In this document: piece after piece, positions 41,717-50,852 of the stretch
How the letters are laid out: every line of letters starts with the position of its first letter
Position numbering within the stretch: position 1 is the first letter of the stretch
Assembly (NCBI GenBank): GCA_963831105.1
Contig: CAWHOS010000007.1
Coordinates: 186,001 to 250,000, forward strand
DNA from: DATFQI01 sp963831105
GTDB taxonomy: Bacteria > Actinomycetota > Thermoleophilia > Solirubrobacterales > Solirubrobacteraceae
Direction: 5' to 3'
Length of the DNA stretch: 64,000 bases
Position numbers and translations under genes: made by a program
The notes under the pieces: generated by a model
Told to the model about the DNA's origin: nothing
Database searches by the model: none
Seen by the model: the letters and a program-made list of their open reading frames with translations, nothing else

Positions 41717-42445
41717 GTGAGCGAAGACGTCCACCCGCCCCGCCACCCGCGCTCGGCCGACGAGGAGCTGCTCGAGGCCGAGACCAGCGCGATCCTCGCC
41801 GAGCTCGACCGACGCCCAGCGGCTGCTGCGCATCCAGGACGAGCTGCGCAACGGCTTCCAGGCGCTCGGCGCGCATCGGCAAGGCGGTGTCGATCTTCGG
41901 CTCCGCCCGCACCCCGCCCGACGACCCGCGCTACGAGCAGGCGCGCGCGCTGGCGCGCCGGCTCGGCGAGGAGGGCTTCGCGATCATCACCGGCGGCGGG
42001 CCCGGGGATCATGGAGGCCGCCAACCGCGGCGCGCGCGAGGCCGGCGTGCCGTCGGTCGGGCTCGGCATCGAGCTCCCGCACGAGCAGGGGATGAACGAG
42101 TACGTCGACCTCGGCGCTGAACTTCCACTACTTCTTCACGCGCAAGGTCATGTTCGTCCGCTACGCGAGCGGCTTCGTGGTCTTCCCGGGCGGCTTCGGG
42201 ACGATGGACGAGATGTTCGAGGCCGCGACGCTGCGCCAGACGGAGAAGATCCGCTACTTCCCGATCGTGCTCGTCGGCTCGGACTACTGGGGCGGGCTGA
42301 CGCGACTGGCTGCGCGACTCGATGCTCGCCGACCGCTACATCGGCCGAGGACGACCTCGAGGCGATCGCGGTCTGCGACGACCTCGACCGCGTCATCGAG
42401 ATCGTCGAGGACGTCGAGCACCGCCGCCCGCGCCGCGCGGCCTGA
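41717..42445 (+). CDS. LOG-family (lysine-decarboxylase-like) protein, several frameshifts
   Basis: Frames joined give SIFGSARTPPDDPRYEQARA, FAIITGGGPG, IMEAANRGAREAGVPSVGLG, ELPHEQGMNEYVDL, FVRYASGFVVFPGGFGTMDE and MFEAATLRQTEKIRYFPIVL, the classic TIGR00730/LOG pattern with PGGxGTxxE. Such proteins hydrolyse nucleoside 5'-monophosphates to release cytokinin-like bases or purines. At least six single extra bases (near 41,811; 41,875; 42,005; 42,117; 42,305; 42,347) break the frame. The start is GTG 41717. A short repeat end follows the stop. Confidence 0.8.
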   Translation: MSEDVHPPRHPRSADEELLEAETSAILAELDRRPAAAAHPGRAAQRLPGARRASARRCRSSAPPAPRPTTRATSRRARWRAGSARRASRSSPAAGPGIMEAANRGAREAGVPSVGLGIELPHEQGMNEYVDLGAELPLLLHAQGHVRPLRERLRGLPGRLRDDGRDVRGRDAAPDGEDPLLPDRARRLGLLGRADATGCATRCSPTATSAEDDLEAIAVCDDLDRVIEIVEDVEHRRPRRAA

Positions 42446-42456
42446 CCGCCTCGCGG

Positions 42457-42488
42457 CCCGAACGTCAACGGCGGCTGGGTAGGGAGCC
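42457..42488. repeat. Solitary end of the inverted-repeat family, copy E
   Basis: GAACGTCAACGGCGGCTGGG then TAGGGAG matches the terminal repeat of copies A to D, and starts about 12 nt after a stop codon, in the same orientation to the gene as elsewhere. I see no matching interior or second end; near 42,534 a different shared word, GAGCGGTGGATAAG, appears. Confidence 0.65.
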
Positions 42489-42549
42489 GGCGTTTCGGCG
42501 CGGCTGGCGTCCTTCGGCCGCCCGAACGCGTCGAGCGGTGGATAAGCTG

Positions 42550-43222
42550 AGGCCGATCCGACCGGTCGTCCGCGCGTTCGTCGCACCGGTCGAGCGCCGC
42601 GAGCGCCGTCCGGCTCGCCGCTGCGCGTGCACCGCGGCCGCAGTTCGCGCAGGCGCTCGCCGAGCGCCGTCGGTCAGCTCGCGCCCGCAGTCCGAGCCGC
42701 TCGGCCGCGGTGACCGCGGTCGGTGCACGGAGCGCGCCGCTCGGCCAGGCCGGCGCTCAGGCGCGACGCACCGGCGTCAGCGGCGCACGCGCGCCGCCGT
42801 CGCGGTCGAGCGCGCGGCAGCAGCCGCTCGGCGCGCGGGAGGTCTACTCGAGGGTCCGGAAGCACCCACTCGCCGTCGCGCCGGCCGAGGGTGAGCGTCT
42901 CGCTGCCGGCCCTCGCCCTCGACGTGGAAGACGGCGAGGTCCTCGTCGGTGCCCGGGCGGTCGAGCACCTCGACGAGCAGCAGCTCGGACGGCTCGGCGC
43001 CGCGCTGCTCGGCGTAGACGCGGCGCGCGGCGCCCTCGAGCGTCGCGCGGTCCCAGCCGCGGTCGGCCGCGGCCGCCTCGGCGAGGTCGTGGTTGGCCTG
43101 CTCCAGCCGCGCGCCGGAAGCCCGCCTCGGTGCGCTTCTGGCAGCATGCGCGCGGGCGATCATCCCGCCGATCGCGAGGACGCAGCAGGACGACGAGCGA
43201 CGATGATCAGCCAGGTCGGCAC
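42550..43222 (-). CDS. Membrane-anchored protein of unknown function, frameshifted
   Basis: Joining frames from GTG 43222 gives a short N-terminus PTWLIIV, a transmembrane helix continuing CVLAIGGMIARAHAA, then RLEQANHDLAEAAAADRGWD, RATLEGAARRVYAEQRGAEP, SELLLVEVLDRPGTDEDLAV, FHVEGEG and SETLTLGRRDGEWVL. This is a single-pass protein with a soluble domain of mixed helix and strand. The C-terminal end cannot be placed because the frame is lost; 42,550 is only an estimate. It follows the sigma factor gene by about 10 nt. No family is recognised. Confidence 0.5.
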
Positions 43223-43232
43223 GAGAGCCTGA

Positions 43233-43981
43233 TTACAGCAGGACCGCGCGCGACTGCGAGGTGCGCGCCGACCTTGCGCTTGACGCGCTGCAGGGCGTTG
43301 TCGACCGTCTTGCAGTCGCAGCCGAGCTTCTCGCCGATCGCCGTGTAGGAGTGGCCGTCGAGGTAGAGCGACAGCACGCGCGACTCGAGCTCGGAGAGCA
43401 CGGTCGACAGGCAGGCGACCAGCGAGCGCAGCTCCTCGGAGGAGATGACCTGGTTGACCGGGTCGTGCACCGGCGAGCCCGGGCAGGACCTCGTCGAGCG
43501 TCGGCTCGCCGTCGCTCGGCGCCGCGCCGGCGTGGCCGAGAACGAGACGTAGCCGTTGAGCGGCGTGTGCTTGTTGCGCGTCGCGGTCTTGACCGCGGTG
43601 ATGATCTGGCGCGTGATGCACAGCTCCGCGAAGTTGCGGAACGAGCGACTCGCGGTCGGTCCGGAAGTCGCGGATCGCCTTGTAGAGGCCGACGAGGCCC
43701 TCCTGGATCAGGTCCTCGCTGTCGCCGCCGACCAGGAAGTACGACGACGCCTTCAGGCGCACGAACGAGTAGTAGCGCCGCACGAGGCGGTCGTAGGCGT
43801 CGGCGCTGCCCTGCTTGGCGAGCGCGAGCAGGTACCCATCCTCAAGCTGAACTTGAGCTTGAGCCTTGGTTGGAGACAGTCTGGCCACGAGCGACACCTT
43901 TCCCGAGCCCGCAATTCGGGCCTCGGATCTGTCGTGGCGCACTCCTCCCCTGGCGCCTATTCCATCGAGCTCGAGGGCCAT
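43233..43981 (-). CDS. sigH: Sigma-H-like RNA polymerase sigma factor, frameshifted
   Basis: Frames joined: VQLEDGYLLALAKQGSADAY, DRLVRRYYSFVRLKASSYFL, VGGDSEDLIQEGLVGLYKAI, RDFRTDRES, then SSEELRSLVACLSTVLSELE, SRVLSLYLDGHSYTAIGEKL and GCDCKTVDNALQRVKRKVGA. This is the Spo0H/SigH-type group with regions 2 and 4. ATG 43981 has GAGGG 9 nt upstream and is preferred over GTG 43897. TAA 43233-43235 is the likely stop. At least three frame changes lie between 43,250 and 43,660. It sits behind rlmB and cysS. Confidence 0.78.
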
Positions 43982-44001
43982 CGCTAACCCTCAAGTTCAA
44001 C

Positions 44002-44035
44002 CTTATGTGAGCGCGAGCAGTCGCACGCTTATGTG
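44002..44035 (-). promoter_or_regulatory. Direct repeats upstream of the sigma-H-like gene
   Basis: On the minus strand CACATAAG occurs twice, at 44035-44028 and 44009-44002, starts 26 bp apart, ahead of the sigma factor start. TTGACA (44046-44041) lies just before the first copy. It could be an activator site or promoter element. I see no clean -35/-10 pair. Confidence 0.3.
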
Positions 44036-44042
44036 GACGCTG

Positions 44043-44840
44043 TCAAGCCGTTTGCTGCAAGATCTCGTACAGCAGCGACCGCCGCCGGCGGCGCTGACGT
44101 TGAGCGAGTCGATCCGCCCGCGCAGCGGCAGCGACGACGAGCTCGTCGCACAGCGCCGCGACCCGCGGGCGCAGCCCGCGGCCCTCCGCGCCGAGCACCA
44201 GGACGACCCCGCCGGTGTAGTCCGGGCGCGTCGTAGCGGCGTGCGCGCGCCGGCCGCGGCGCCGTAGGTCCAGCAGCCCGCCTCCTTGGCCTCGGCGAGG
44301 AAGTCGGCGAGGTTGCGCACGCGCGCGACCGGCAGGTGCTCGACCGCGCCGGCCGACGCCTTGCACGACCGCCGGCGTGACCTCGGCCGAGCGGCGCTCG
44401 GGGATGACGACGCCCGGTCGCGCCCGCGCACTCGGCCGTGCGGACGACCGCGCCGAGGTTCTGCGGGTCGGTGACCTCGTCGAGCGCGACGATGAGCGGG
44501 TCGGGCGCCGCCAGCAGCTCGGCGGCGTCGGCGTACGGATACGGGTCGACCTCGCGCGCAGATGCCCTGGTGGGCGTCGGTGCCGCAGCGCGCGGCGATC
44601 TCGTCGGCGTCGACGACCGTGCCCTCGAGCCCTCCTTGGCCGCCGCGGCGGTCGCCCAGACGCGCTGCACGCGCCGGCGGCCGCGCAGCGCCTCGCGCAC
44701 CGGGTTGCGGCCGTAGACGATCGGCGGTCGGCGCCGGCGCCTCGCCGGCGCGCGCCGCGCGCGCCCGCGGCGCGCCGACGCGCGCGGCGGGCCCCGCCGC
44801 GCGGCGGCTTCGCGGCCGCCCGCGGCTCGCCGCCGCGCGG
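44043..44840 (-). CDS. rlmB: 23S rRNA (guanosine-2'-O-)-methyltransferase RlmB (SpoU family), frameshifted
   Basis: Frames joined give PIVYGRNPVREALRGRRRVQ, VDADEIAARCGTDAHQGICA, IVALDEVTDPQNLGAVVRTA and ECAGATG, LVLGAEGRGLRPRVAALCDE and LRGRIDSLNVSAA, ending LLYEILQQTA. These are the SpoU motifs 1 to 3 of the RlmB group, which methylates G2251 of 23S rRNA. The first 45 or so residues are Arg/Ala-rich. The start codon cannot be found, probably because of sequence errors. It follows cysS, the usual actinobacterial order. Confidence 0.82.
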   Translation of the reverse strand, partial: PRGGEPRAAAKPPRGGARRARRRAAGARGARRRGAGADRRSSTAATRCARRCAAAGACSASGRPPRRPRRARGHGRRRRRDRRALRHRRPPGHLRARSTRIRTPTPPSCWRRPTRSSSRSTRSPTRRTSARSSARPSARARPGVVIPERRSAEVTPAVVQGVGRRGRAPAGRARAQPRRLPRRGQGGGLLDLRRRGRRAHAATTRPDYTGGVVLVLGAEGRGLRPRVAALCDELVVAAAARADRLAQRQRRRRRSLLYEILQQTA

Positions 44841-44843
44841 CCC

Positions 44844-46214
44844 TCAGGCCGCCGGGACGAGCTCCGGCCCTGCCGGGCCGTCGCGGACCTCCCAGCCCGG
44901 CGCGCGCAGCTCGTCGCGCAGGCGGTCGGCCTCGGCGAAGTCGCGCGCCGTCGCGGGCCGCGTCGCGCGCGCTCGGCCAGCGCCGACCGCCTCGGCGGGC
45001 GGCCCGTCGTCGCCGCGTCGAGCAGGTCGTCGAGCCCGAGCACGTCGAGCATCTCGCGCAGGTCGGCGCCGCCGACCGCGCCCTCGCGCCGGTTGGCCTC
45101 GCTGACCCAGTCGTAGCAGCGCCGCCAGCGCCCGCGGCGTGTTGAAGTCGTCGGCCAGCGCGTCGAAGAACGCGTCGCGCAGCGGCGCCAGGTCCTGCGG
45201 GCGACGTCGCCCGGCGACCAGCCGCCGCCCGGCCTCGCGGATCCGCGCCGCACGCGCGCGCGCGCGTCCTCGAGCGCGCTCGTCGGAGAAGGCGATCGGC
45301 TGGCGGTAGTGGCCGCCGGAGAAGTACATGACCAGCGCGTCGCGCGCCGACCTCGTCGAGCACCTCGTGCGAGCCCGCGGATGTTGCCGACCGACTTGGC
45401 CATCTTCTCGTCGCGCCAGCTGCGAGCATGCCGTTGTGCATCCAGAGCGCGCGAGCGGCTCGCCGCGCCCGGCCAGCGTCTGCGCCGCCTCGTTCTCGTG
45501 GTGGGGGAAGACGAGGTCGATGCCGCCGCCGTGGATGTCGAAGTCCACGCCGAGCAGCTCCTCGGCCATCGCCGAGCACTCGATGTGCCAGCCCGGGCGG
45601 CCGCGGCCCCACGGGCGAGTCCCAGGCCGTGTCCTCGCCCTCCTTCGTCGCCTTCCACAGCGCGAAGTCGAGCGGGTCCTCCTTGCGGTCGGCGCCCTCG
45701 ACGCCCTCGCCCTGGTCCATCTGGTCGACGTCGCGGTGCGACAGCTCGCCGTAGGCGTCGTAGCGAGCGCACGCGGAAGTAGACGTCGCCGTCGGCCTCG
45801 TAGGCGTGGCCGCGCGTCGATCAGCGCCTCGATCAGGTCGACGATCCCGTCGATCGTCTCGGTGGCCAGCGGCTCGTGGTCGGGGCGCCCGAGGCCGAGC
45901 CCGTCGGTGTCGGCGACGTAGTGCGCGGTCATCTCGCGCGCGAGCTCGGCCGAGCGGACGCCCCGCGCGCGCGCGGCGTCGTAGATCTTGTCGTTGACGT
46001 CGGTGACGTTGGCCACGAGCGTCGACGTCGTAGCCCTCGTGCTCGAGGAAGCGCTTGAGCAGGGAGAAGACGACGAACGGGCGCGCGTTGCCGACGTGGA
46101 TGCGGCCGTAGACCGTCGGCCCGCAGGCGTAGATGCCCGACCTTGCCCGGCTCGCGCGGCTCGAGCGGGCGCACGCTCGCCGGTCTGCGTGTCGTGGAGG
46201 CGGATCTCGCGCAC
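44844..46214 (-). CDS. cysS: Cysteinyl-tRNA synthetase, many frameshifts
   Basis: Across three frames the whole enzyme is present: REIRLHDTQTGE, GIYACGPTVYGRIHVGNARP (zinc Cys and HIGH-type HVGN), LVANVTDVNDKIYDAARARG, YDAYGELSHRDVDQMDQGEG, GWHIECSAMAEELLGVDFDI, HGGGIDLVFPHHENEAAQTL, DEKMAKSVGNI (KMSKS-type), LADDFNTPRALAAL and FAEADRLRDEL. It charges tRNA-Cys and is essential, so ten or more frame changes cannot be real. Those I could resolve, near 46,177, 46,138, 46,022, 45,815 and 45,764, are each one extra G or C. The start is GTG 46214. Confidence 0.9.
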   Translation of the reverse strand: MREIRLHDTQTGERAPARAARAGQGRASTPAGRRSTAASTSATRARSSSSPCSSASSSTRATTSTLVANVTDVNDKIYDAARARGVRSAELAREMTAHYVADTDGLGLGRPDHEPLATETIDGIVDLIEALIDARPRLRGRRRRLLPRALATTPTASCRTATSTRWTRARASRAPTARRTRSTSRCGRRRRRARTRPGTRPWGRGRPGWHIECSAMAEELLGVDFDIHGGGIDLVFPHHENEAAQTLAGRGEPLARSGCTTACSQLARREDGQVGRQHPRARTRCSTRSARDALVMYFSGGHYRQPIAFSDERARGRARARAARIREAGRRLVAGRRRPQDLAPLRDAFFDALADDFNTPRALAALLRLGQRGQPARGRGRRRRPARDARRARARRPARRGDDGPPAEAVGAGRARATRPATARDFAEADRLRDELRAPGWEVRDGPAGPELVPAA

Positions 46215-46282
46215 GGAGCGGTGAGGCTACCTCGCGACGCGGCACGTTCCGCTGCCACCGGCGTGAGTAGCGTGCCCGTCCG

Positions 46283-47517
46283 ATGCCGACGCTCTCGAAC
46301 GGAGGTCGCAAGAGGCGTTCCGCACGCTGCCCGAGCGCTACCTCGGGCGCGGAGCCCGGCTTCGACGCCACCTACCACGTGCGCCTCGGCGACATCGGCC
46401 ACACCTGGGAGGTCCGCTGTACGACGCACGGCGCCCGCGTGCGCAAGGGCGTCACGCCGCCGCGGCCCGACGTCACGATCGGCACCGACGCCGAGACCTG
46501 GCTGCGGCTGCGCCAGGGCGAGCTGTCGGGCATCGAGGCCTTCTCGCCAGCGCCGGCTGTACGCCCGCGGCGACCTCGACCTCGCGGTCGGCTTCGAGGG
46601 CCTGTTCCGGCTGCCGACGGCCGCCCGCCGCTGCTGCGCATCCACGACGTGCCGGTCGGCGCGGCTGCAGGTCTCGACGCTGACGATGGGCGAGGGCCCC
46701 GACGTGCTGCTGATCCACGGCCTCGGCGCCACCAAGTCCTCGTTCTTCGACACGGCGGCCGCGCTCAGCCGCCGCTACCGCGTCCACGCGCTCGACCTGC
46801 CCGGCTTCGGCGGCTCCTCCAAGCCGCCGCTGGCGCCCTACGACGCGCCTGCTTCGCCCGGACCGTGCGTCGGCGTGATGGACGAGCTGGGCATCGAGCG
46901 CGCGCACGTCGTCGGCAACTCGATGGGCGGCCGCGTCGCGCTCGAGGTCGGGCTGCGGCACCCCGAGCGCGTCGGCGGGCTCGGCGCTGCTGTGTCCCGC
47001 GGTCGCCTTCGTCCGCCGCGAGCTGGCACCCGCTCGTGCGCGTCGCTGCGCCCCGAGCTCGGGCTGCTGCCCCACCGCTCGGCCGCGGCCGCATCGAGGC
47101 GCCAGTTCTGGTCGCTGTTCGCCGACCGCGACCTGGTCGACCCGAGCGTCGCCGACATCGTCGTCGACGAGTTCCAGCGCATCTACCGCATCGCCGGCGC
47201 GCGGCTGGCGTTCCTGACCTCGGCGCGCAACATCTACCTCGAGAAGCCGTTCGGCCGCGGCGGCTTCTACCCGCGGCTGGCCGAGCTCGCAGCCGCCGGC
47301 GCATGTTCGTCTGGGGCACCCACGACAAGCTGATCCCGGCCGGCTTCCGGCGCCACGTCGAGCGCTGGCTGCCCGCGCGCCGAGCAGATCGTGCTCGACG
47401 GCTGCGGCCACGTGCCCCAGGTCGAGCGCCCGGAGCAGACCAACGGCCTGCTCGGCGCTTCTTCGCCCGCGTCGACGCGCTCGGCGCGCGCGCGCGCGCG
47501 GCTCGAGGCCGGCGTGA
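46283..47517 (+). CDS. SCP2-like domain fused to alpha/beta hydrolase, frameshifted
   Basis: Joined frames show an N-terminal sterol-carrier-type domain (YHVRLGDIGHTWEVRCTTHG, DVTIGTDAETWLRLRQGELS, YARGDLDLAVGFEGLFRLP), then an alpha/beta hydrolase: GPDVLLIHGLGATKSSFFDT, VHALDLPGFGGSSKPPLAPY, AHVVGNSMGGRVALEVGLRH (nucleophile Ser), FVWGTHDKLIP and DGCGHVPQVERPEQTN (catalytic His). An esterase or lipase with a lipid-binding module fits. ATG 46283. It probably overlaps the acyltransferase start by GTGA at 47514. Confidence 0.78.
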
Positions 47518-48492
47518 GCGCGCGCGACCGTCCGACCGAACGGCCACGGCACGCGCCGACGGCCGCGCGGCGGCACGCTGCGCGGCCGCCGGCCGCGCGA
47601 GGACGAGCGCCGGGGACGGCGCTCGGCGGCGGCGGCCTGCTCGGCTGCGCGTGCTCGGCGCGCGTCAAGGGCCTCGTCGGCCGAGCCGGATCCCGCCCGC
47701 CGACCTCGACGAGCGCGACCCCGACTACATCCGCGAGAGCCTGCCGCGGCTGTGGCTGCTGGCCTCGCTGTACTTCCGCGGCGAGGTGCGCGGGCTGGGC
47801 AACATCCCCGAGGAGGGCGGCGTCCTGCTCGTCGGCAACCACTCCGGCGGCAACCTGACGCCGGACACGATCGTCTTCACGCTCGCCTTCTCGACCTACT
47901 TCGGCGTCGAGCGCGCCTTCTACCAGCTCGCCCACAACCTCGTGCTCTCGATGCCCGGGCCTCGTCCTTCCTGCGCAAGTACGGCACGGTCGCCGCCTCG
48001 CCGGAGAACGCCCGCAAGGCGCTGGAGGCCGGCGCGGCGGTGCTCGTCTACCCGGGCGGCGACTACGAGGTCCACCGGCCGAGCTGGGAGCGCCACCGGG
48101 TCGACTTCGACGGGCGCAAGGGCTTCATCCGGCTCGCGCTCGAGCAGGACGTGCCGATCGTGCCCGGTGGTCTCGATCGGCGGCCAGGAGACCGCGCTGT
48201 TCCTCTCGCGCGGCGAGTCGCTGGCGCAGGTGCTGCGGCCTCGACCGGCTGTTCCGCCTGAAGGTGCTGCCGATCTCGCTCGCGCTGCCCGTGGGGGCTC
48301 AACGTCGGCGACATGCTCGGCCACATCCCGCTGCCGGCCAAGATCATCGTCGAGGCGCTGCCGCCGATCCACCTGCGCGAGGAGTTCGGCGCCGAGCCCG
48401 ACGTCGACGAGGTCTACGACCACGTCGTGCGCCTGATGCAGGACACCCTCGACGCGCTCGCCGCCGAGCGGCGGCTGCCGGTGATCGGATGA
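47514..48492 (+). CDS. Lysophospholipid acyltransferase family protein, frameshifted
   Basis: Joined frames give RDPDYIRESLPRLWLLASLY, FRGEVRGLGNIPEEGGVLLV, GNHSGGNLTPDTIVFTLAFS (acyltransferase block 1), LRKYGTVAASPENARKALEA, VLVYPGGDYEVHRPSWERHR (block 3), GFIRLALEQDVPIVP and LHLREEFG-type end with EVYDHVVRLMQDTLDALAAE. This is the PlsC-like branch found beside mycolic or neutral-lipid genes in actinobacteria. It lies between a lipid-binding hydrolase and an SRPBCC gene, and ends in an ATGA overlap with the latter. Confidence 0.78.
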
Positions 48493-48985
48493 GCGGGTCG
48501 CGCGAGCGATCGACGTCATCGCGCCGGCCGAGCTGGTCTGGGAGCACGTCGTCCGACCCCGCGCGCTACCTGCACTTCATGTCCGGCGTCACGCGCTGGG
48601 AGGTCGACGGCGAGCAGCGCGACGGGCTCGGCGCCCGCTACCGGATGCTGCTGCGCGTCGGCTCGGCCGAGGTCGGCGGCCTGATCGAGATCGTCGAGTT
48701 CGACGCCCGCGCGCGACATGGCCTGGACCTCGGTCACCGGCATCGACCAGCGCGGCCGCTGGCGCCTGCGCGAGCGCGGCGACGGCCGCCTCGCGCGTCG
48801 AGCTGCGCCTCCCTACGGCGTCGCCGGCTCCGGCATCTTCGGCTGGGTCGCCGAGCGCCTCGCCGCCCCGACGGTGCGCGGCCACCTGCGGCGCTCGCTG
48901 CAGCAGCTCAAGCGCCAGGTCGAGCACGAGCAGCTGCGCGCGCAGGCCGCCGAGCGCCGCCGAGCCGCAGCCGCGCGCCGGCTAG
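48489..48985 (+). CDS. SRPBCC (START-like) protein, frameshifted
   Basis: ATG 48489 overlaps the acyltransferase stop. Joined frames: IDVIAPAELVWEHV, DPARYLHFMSGVTRWEVDGE, QRDGLGARYRMLLRVGSAEV, GGLIEIVEF, MAWTSVTGIDQRGRWRLRER and GDGR, YGVAGSGIFGWVAERLAAPT and RGHLRRSLQQLKRQVEHEQL. This is the polyketide-cyclase/dehydrase-like lipid-binding fold. The final TAG (48983-48985) is reached by removing one extra base near 48,960. It forms a three-gene lipid cluster with the two genes before it. Confidence 0.77.
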
Positions 48986-49522
48986 GCGCAGCCCTCGGCG
49001 AAGTCGACCTCCGGGCCGCAGCCCGGTGGCGATCTGGAAGATCTGCCCGGTCGGCGTTGACGGAGAACTGGATCTCGCGCGTGCCCTTGCCGTGGCAGCT
49101 CGAAGATCGTTGTCTCCGGGCTGACGTCCGAGCCGCGCTCCTGCAGCTTGGAGCCGTACTTGGACTTCAGCCGGGCGAGCGTGTCGTTGACGCGGATGCC
49201 CTTCGCCGTCGGCATCGCGGTGCGGGTCACGTAGAGCACGCGGATCTTCTTGTCGAAGCGCAGCGTGGACAGCCCGAAGCGGCTGCGGCAGCACCGTGTC
49301 GTGGCGGCAGCCCTTCGTGACCTCCGCGCCCGCCACGATGCCGCGCCGCGCGGCCTTGCGCGCCTCGTCGATCGTCATCCCGAGCTCGATCGGCCCGACG
49401 CCGTTGAAGCCGATCACGGCGTTGCCGTCGAGCGGCTTGGGCTTCTCCGCGGCGGGCCGGGCGGCGGCCGTGGCGGCGGGGACGAGGGCGAGCAGGACGA
49501 CGAGGGCTGAGAGGCGCTTCAT
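48982..49522 (-). CDS. Secreted protein of unknown function, frameshifted
   Basis: ATG 49522 opens a clean signal peptide (LSALVVLLALVPAATAAA). Then IGFNGVGPIELGMTIDEARK and AARRGIVAGAEVTKGCRH follow, with the rest in other frames: IRVLYVTRTAMPTAKGIRVN, DTLARLKSKYGSKLQERGSD, VSPETTIFEL, GQIFQIATGLRP and EVDFAEGCA. Two cysteines lie far apart. This resembles small actinobacterial secreted proteins with a G-M-T-x-x-E-A repeat. Its CTAG end is shared with the convergent SRPBCC gene. Confidence 0.68.
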
Positions 49523-49531
49523 GGCGCGACA

Positions 49532-49989
49532 CTAATCGAGCAGCGTCGCCACCGCCAGCGCCGCGACGCCCTCGCCGCGGCCGACGAAGCCCATCCCCTC
49601 GCCGGTCGTCGCCTTGACGTTGACGCGTGCAGCCGAGCGACGCGCCTCCGAGCGCGCGCGCGGATCGCGTCGCGGTGCGGCGCGAGCTTGGGGCGCTCCA
49701 TCATCACCGTGGCGTCGACGTGCTCGATCGCAGCCGACGCGGCGCGACGCGACGACCGCGCAGCAGCTCCAGCGAGTCGGCGTCGCGCCAGCGCTCGTCG
49801 GTGTCGGGGAAGTGCTGGCCGATGTCGCCCAGGCCGGCGGCGCCGAGCAGCGCGTCGATGATCGCGTGGGTGAGCACGTCGGCGTCGGAGTGGCCGGCAG
49901 CCCCTGCGTCGTGCGGGATCTCGACGCCGCCGAGGACAGCCGGCGGCCCGGCGCGAAGCGTGCGAGTCGACCCGATCCCGGTGCGGCAT
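49532..49989 (-). CDS. ispF: 2-C-methyl-D-erythritol 2,4-cyclodiphosphate synthase, frameshifted
   Basis: The frames contain GHSDADVLTHAIIDALLGAA and GLGDIGQHFPDTDERWR (metal and substrate motifs), AIEHVDATVMMERPKLAPHR and DAIRAR, and an ending AVATLLD. IspF makes the cyclodiphosphate of the MEP isoprenoid pathway, the step after IspE, working with IspD encoded about 2 kb away. Five or so single-base insertions break the frame. ATG 49989 overlaps the upstream stop by TGATG. Confidence 0.85.
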
Positions 49990-50826
49990 CAGCCGATCGG
50001 CTCCAGGCGCCGCTCGCGGCGCTCGAACACGGCCAGCTCGCTGACGCCCAGCTCCTCGAGCAGCTCGAGCGCCTGCTCGTAGCCGTAGCCGAGCTGCTCG
50101 GGCACGTGCGCGTCGCTGGAGAGCGCGATCGGGCAGCCCGCGTCGACGATCATCTCCAGGTACGGCCGCGCCGGGTAGATCTCGCCGACCGGCTTGCGCA
50201 GGCCCGGCCGTCGACACCTCGACGGCGACGCCGGCCTCCGCGAACGCCTCGACGGCCGGCTCGTAGAAGTAGCGCGGGTCGCTTGTCGGGCCGCGGCGCC
50301 TGCTCGCCCCAGACCTTGACCAGGTCGGGGTGGGCGATGATGTCGTACAGCCCGGAGCGCGCCGACTCGGCGACGCGTCTCGAAGTAGCGCCGCCAGACC
50401 TTGTCGGCCGACTCGCCGCGCGCCCCAGATGTCGAGTAGTCCTCGGTGTCGAGCGACGCGGTCGCGCAGGAAGTGCACCGAGCCGACGACGTAGTCCCAG
50501 TCGCGCGCCTCGAGCAGGTTCGCCATGCGGTCCTCGCGGCCCGGGACGAAGTCGGCCTCGATGCCGAGCCGCAGGTCGGTCTCCTCGCGCACGAAGTCGC
50601 CGTACTCGTCGAGGTCGTCGCGCGCCGACTCGCGCCAGAACGGGTGGTCCCAGACGTCGAGCGCCGCGGGGAAGCGGTGGACGTGCTCGGAGACGCCGAG
50701 CTCGGCGATCCCGCGCTCCTCCGCGGCCGCGCGGTAGCGCTCGGCGTTGCCGGGCGTGAAGTACTCGCTCGGCCGGCGTGCTCGCGGCTCGTCCGGGCGC
50801 AGGTGGACGTGGTAGTCGGTCAGCAC
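49988..50826 (-). CDS. PHP-domain histidinol-phosphatase-like protein, frameshifted
   Basis: GTG 50826 opens LTDYHVHLRPDEP, with the PHP metal motif HVH, and continues AERYRAAAEERGIAELGVSE, HVHRFPAALDVWDHPFWRES, LGIEADFVPGREDRMANLLE and WDYVVGSVHFL. After frame changes it has DIIAHPDLVKVWG and YFYEPAVEAFAEAGVAVEVS. This is the HisK-type histidinol phosphatase family (phosphoesterase with a trinuclear metal site). Histidine synthesis is the family role, although no his genes are nearby. Confidence 0.78.
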
Positions 50827-50852
50827 GGCGCGGTGACTCTAGCCTGGACGGC

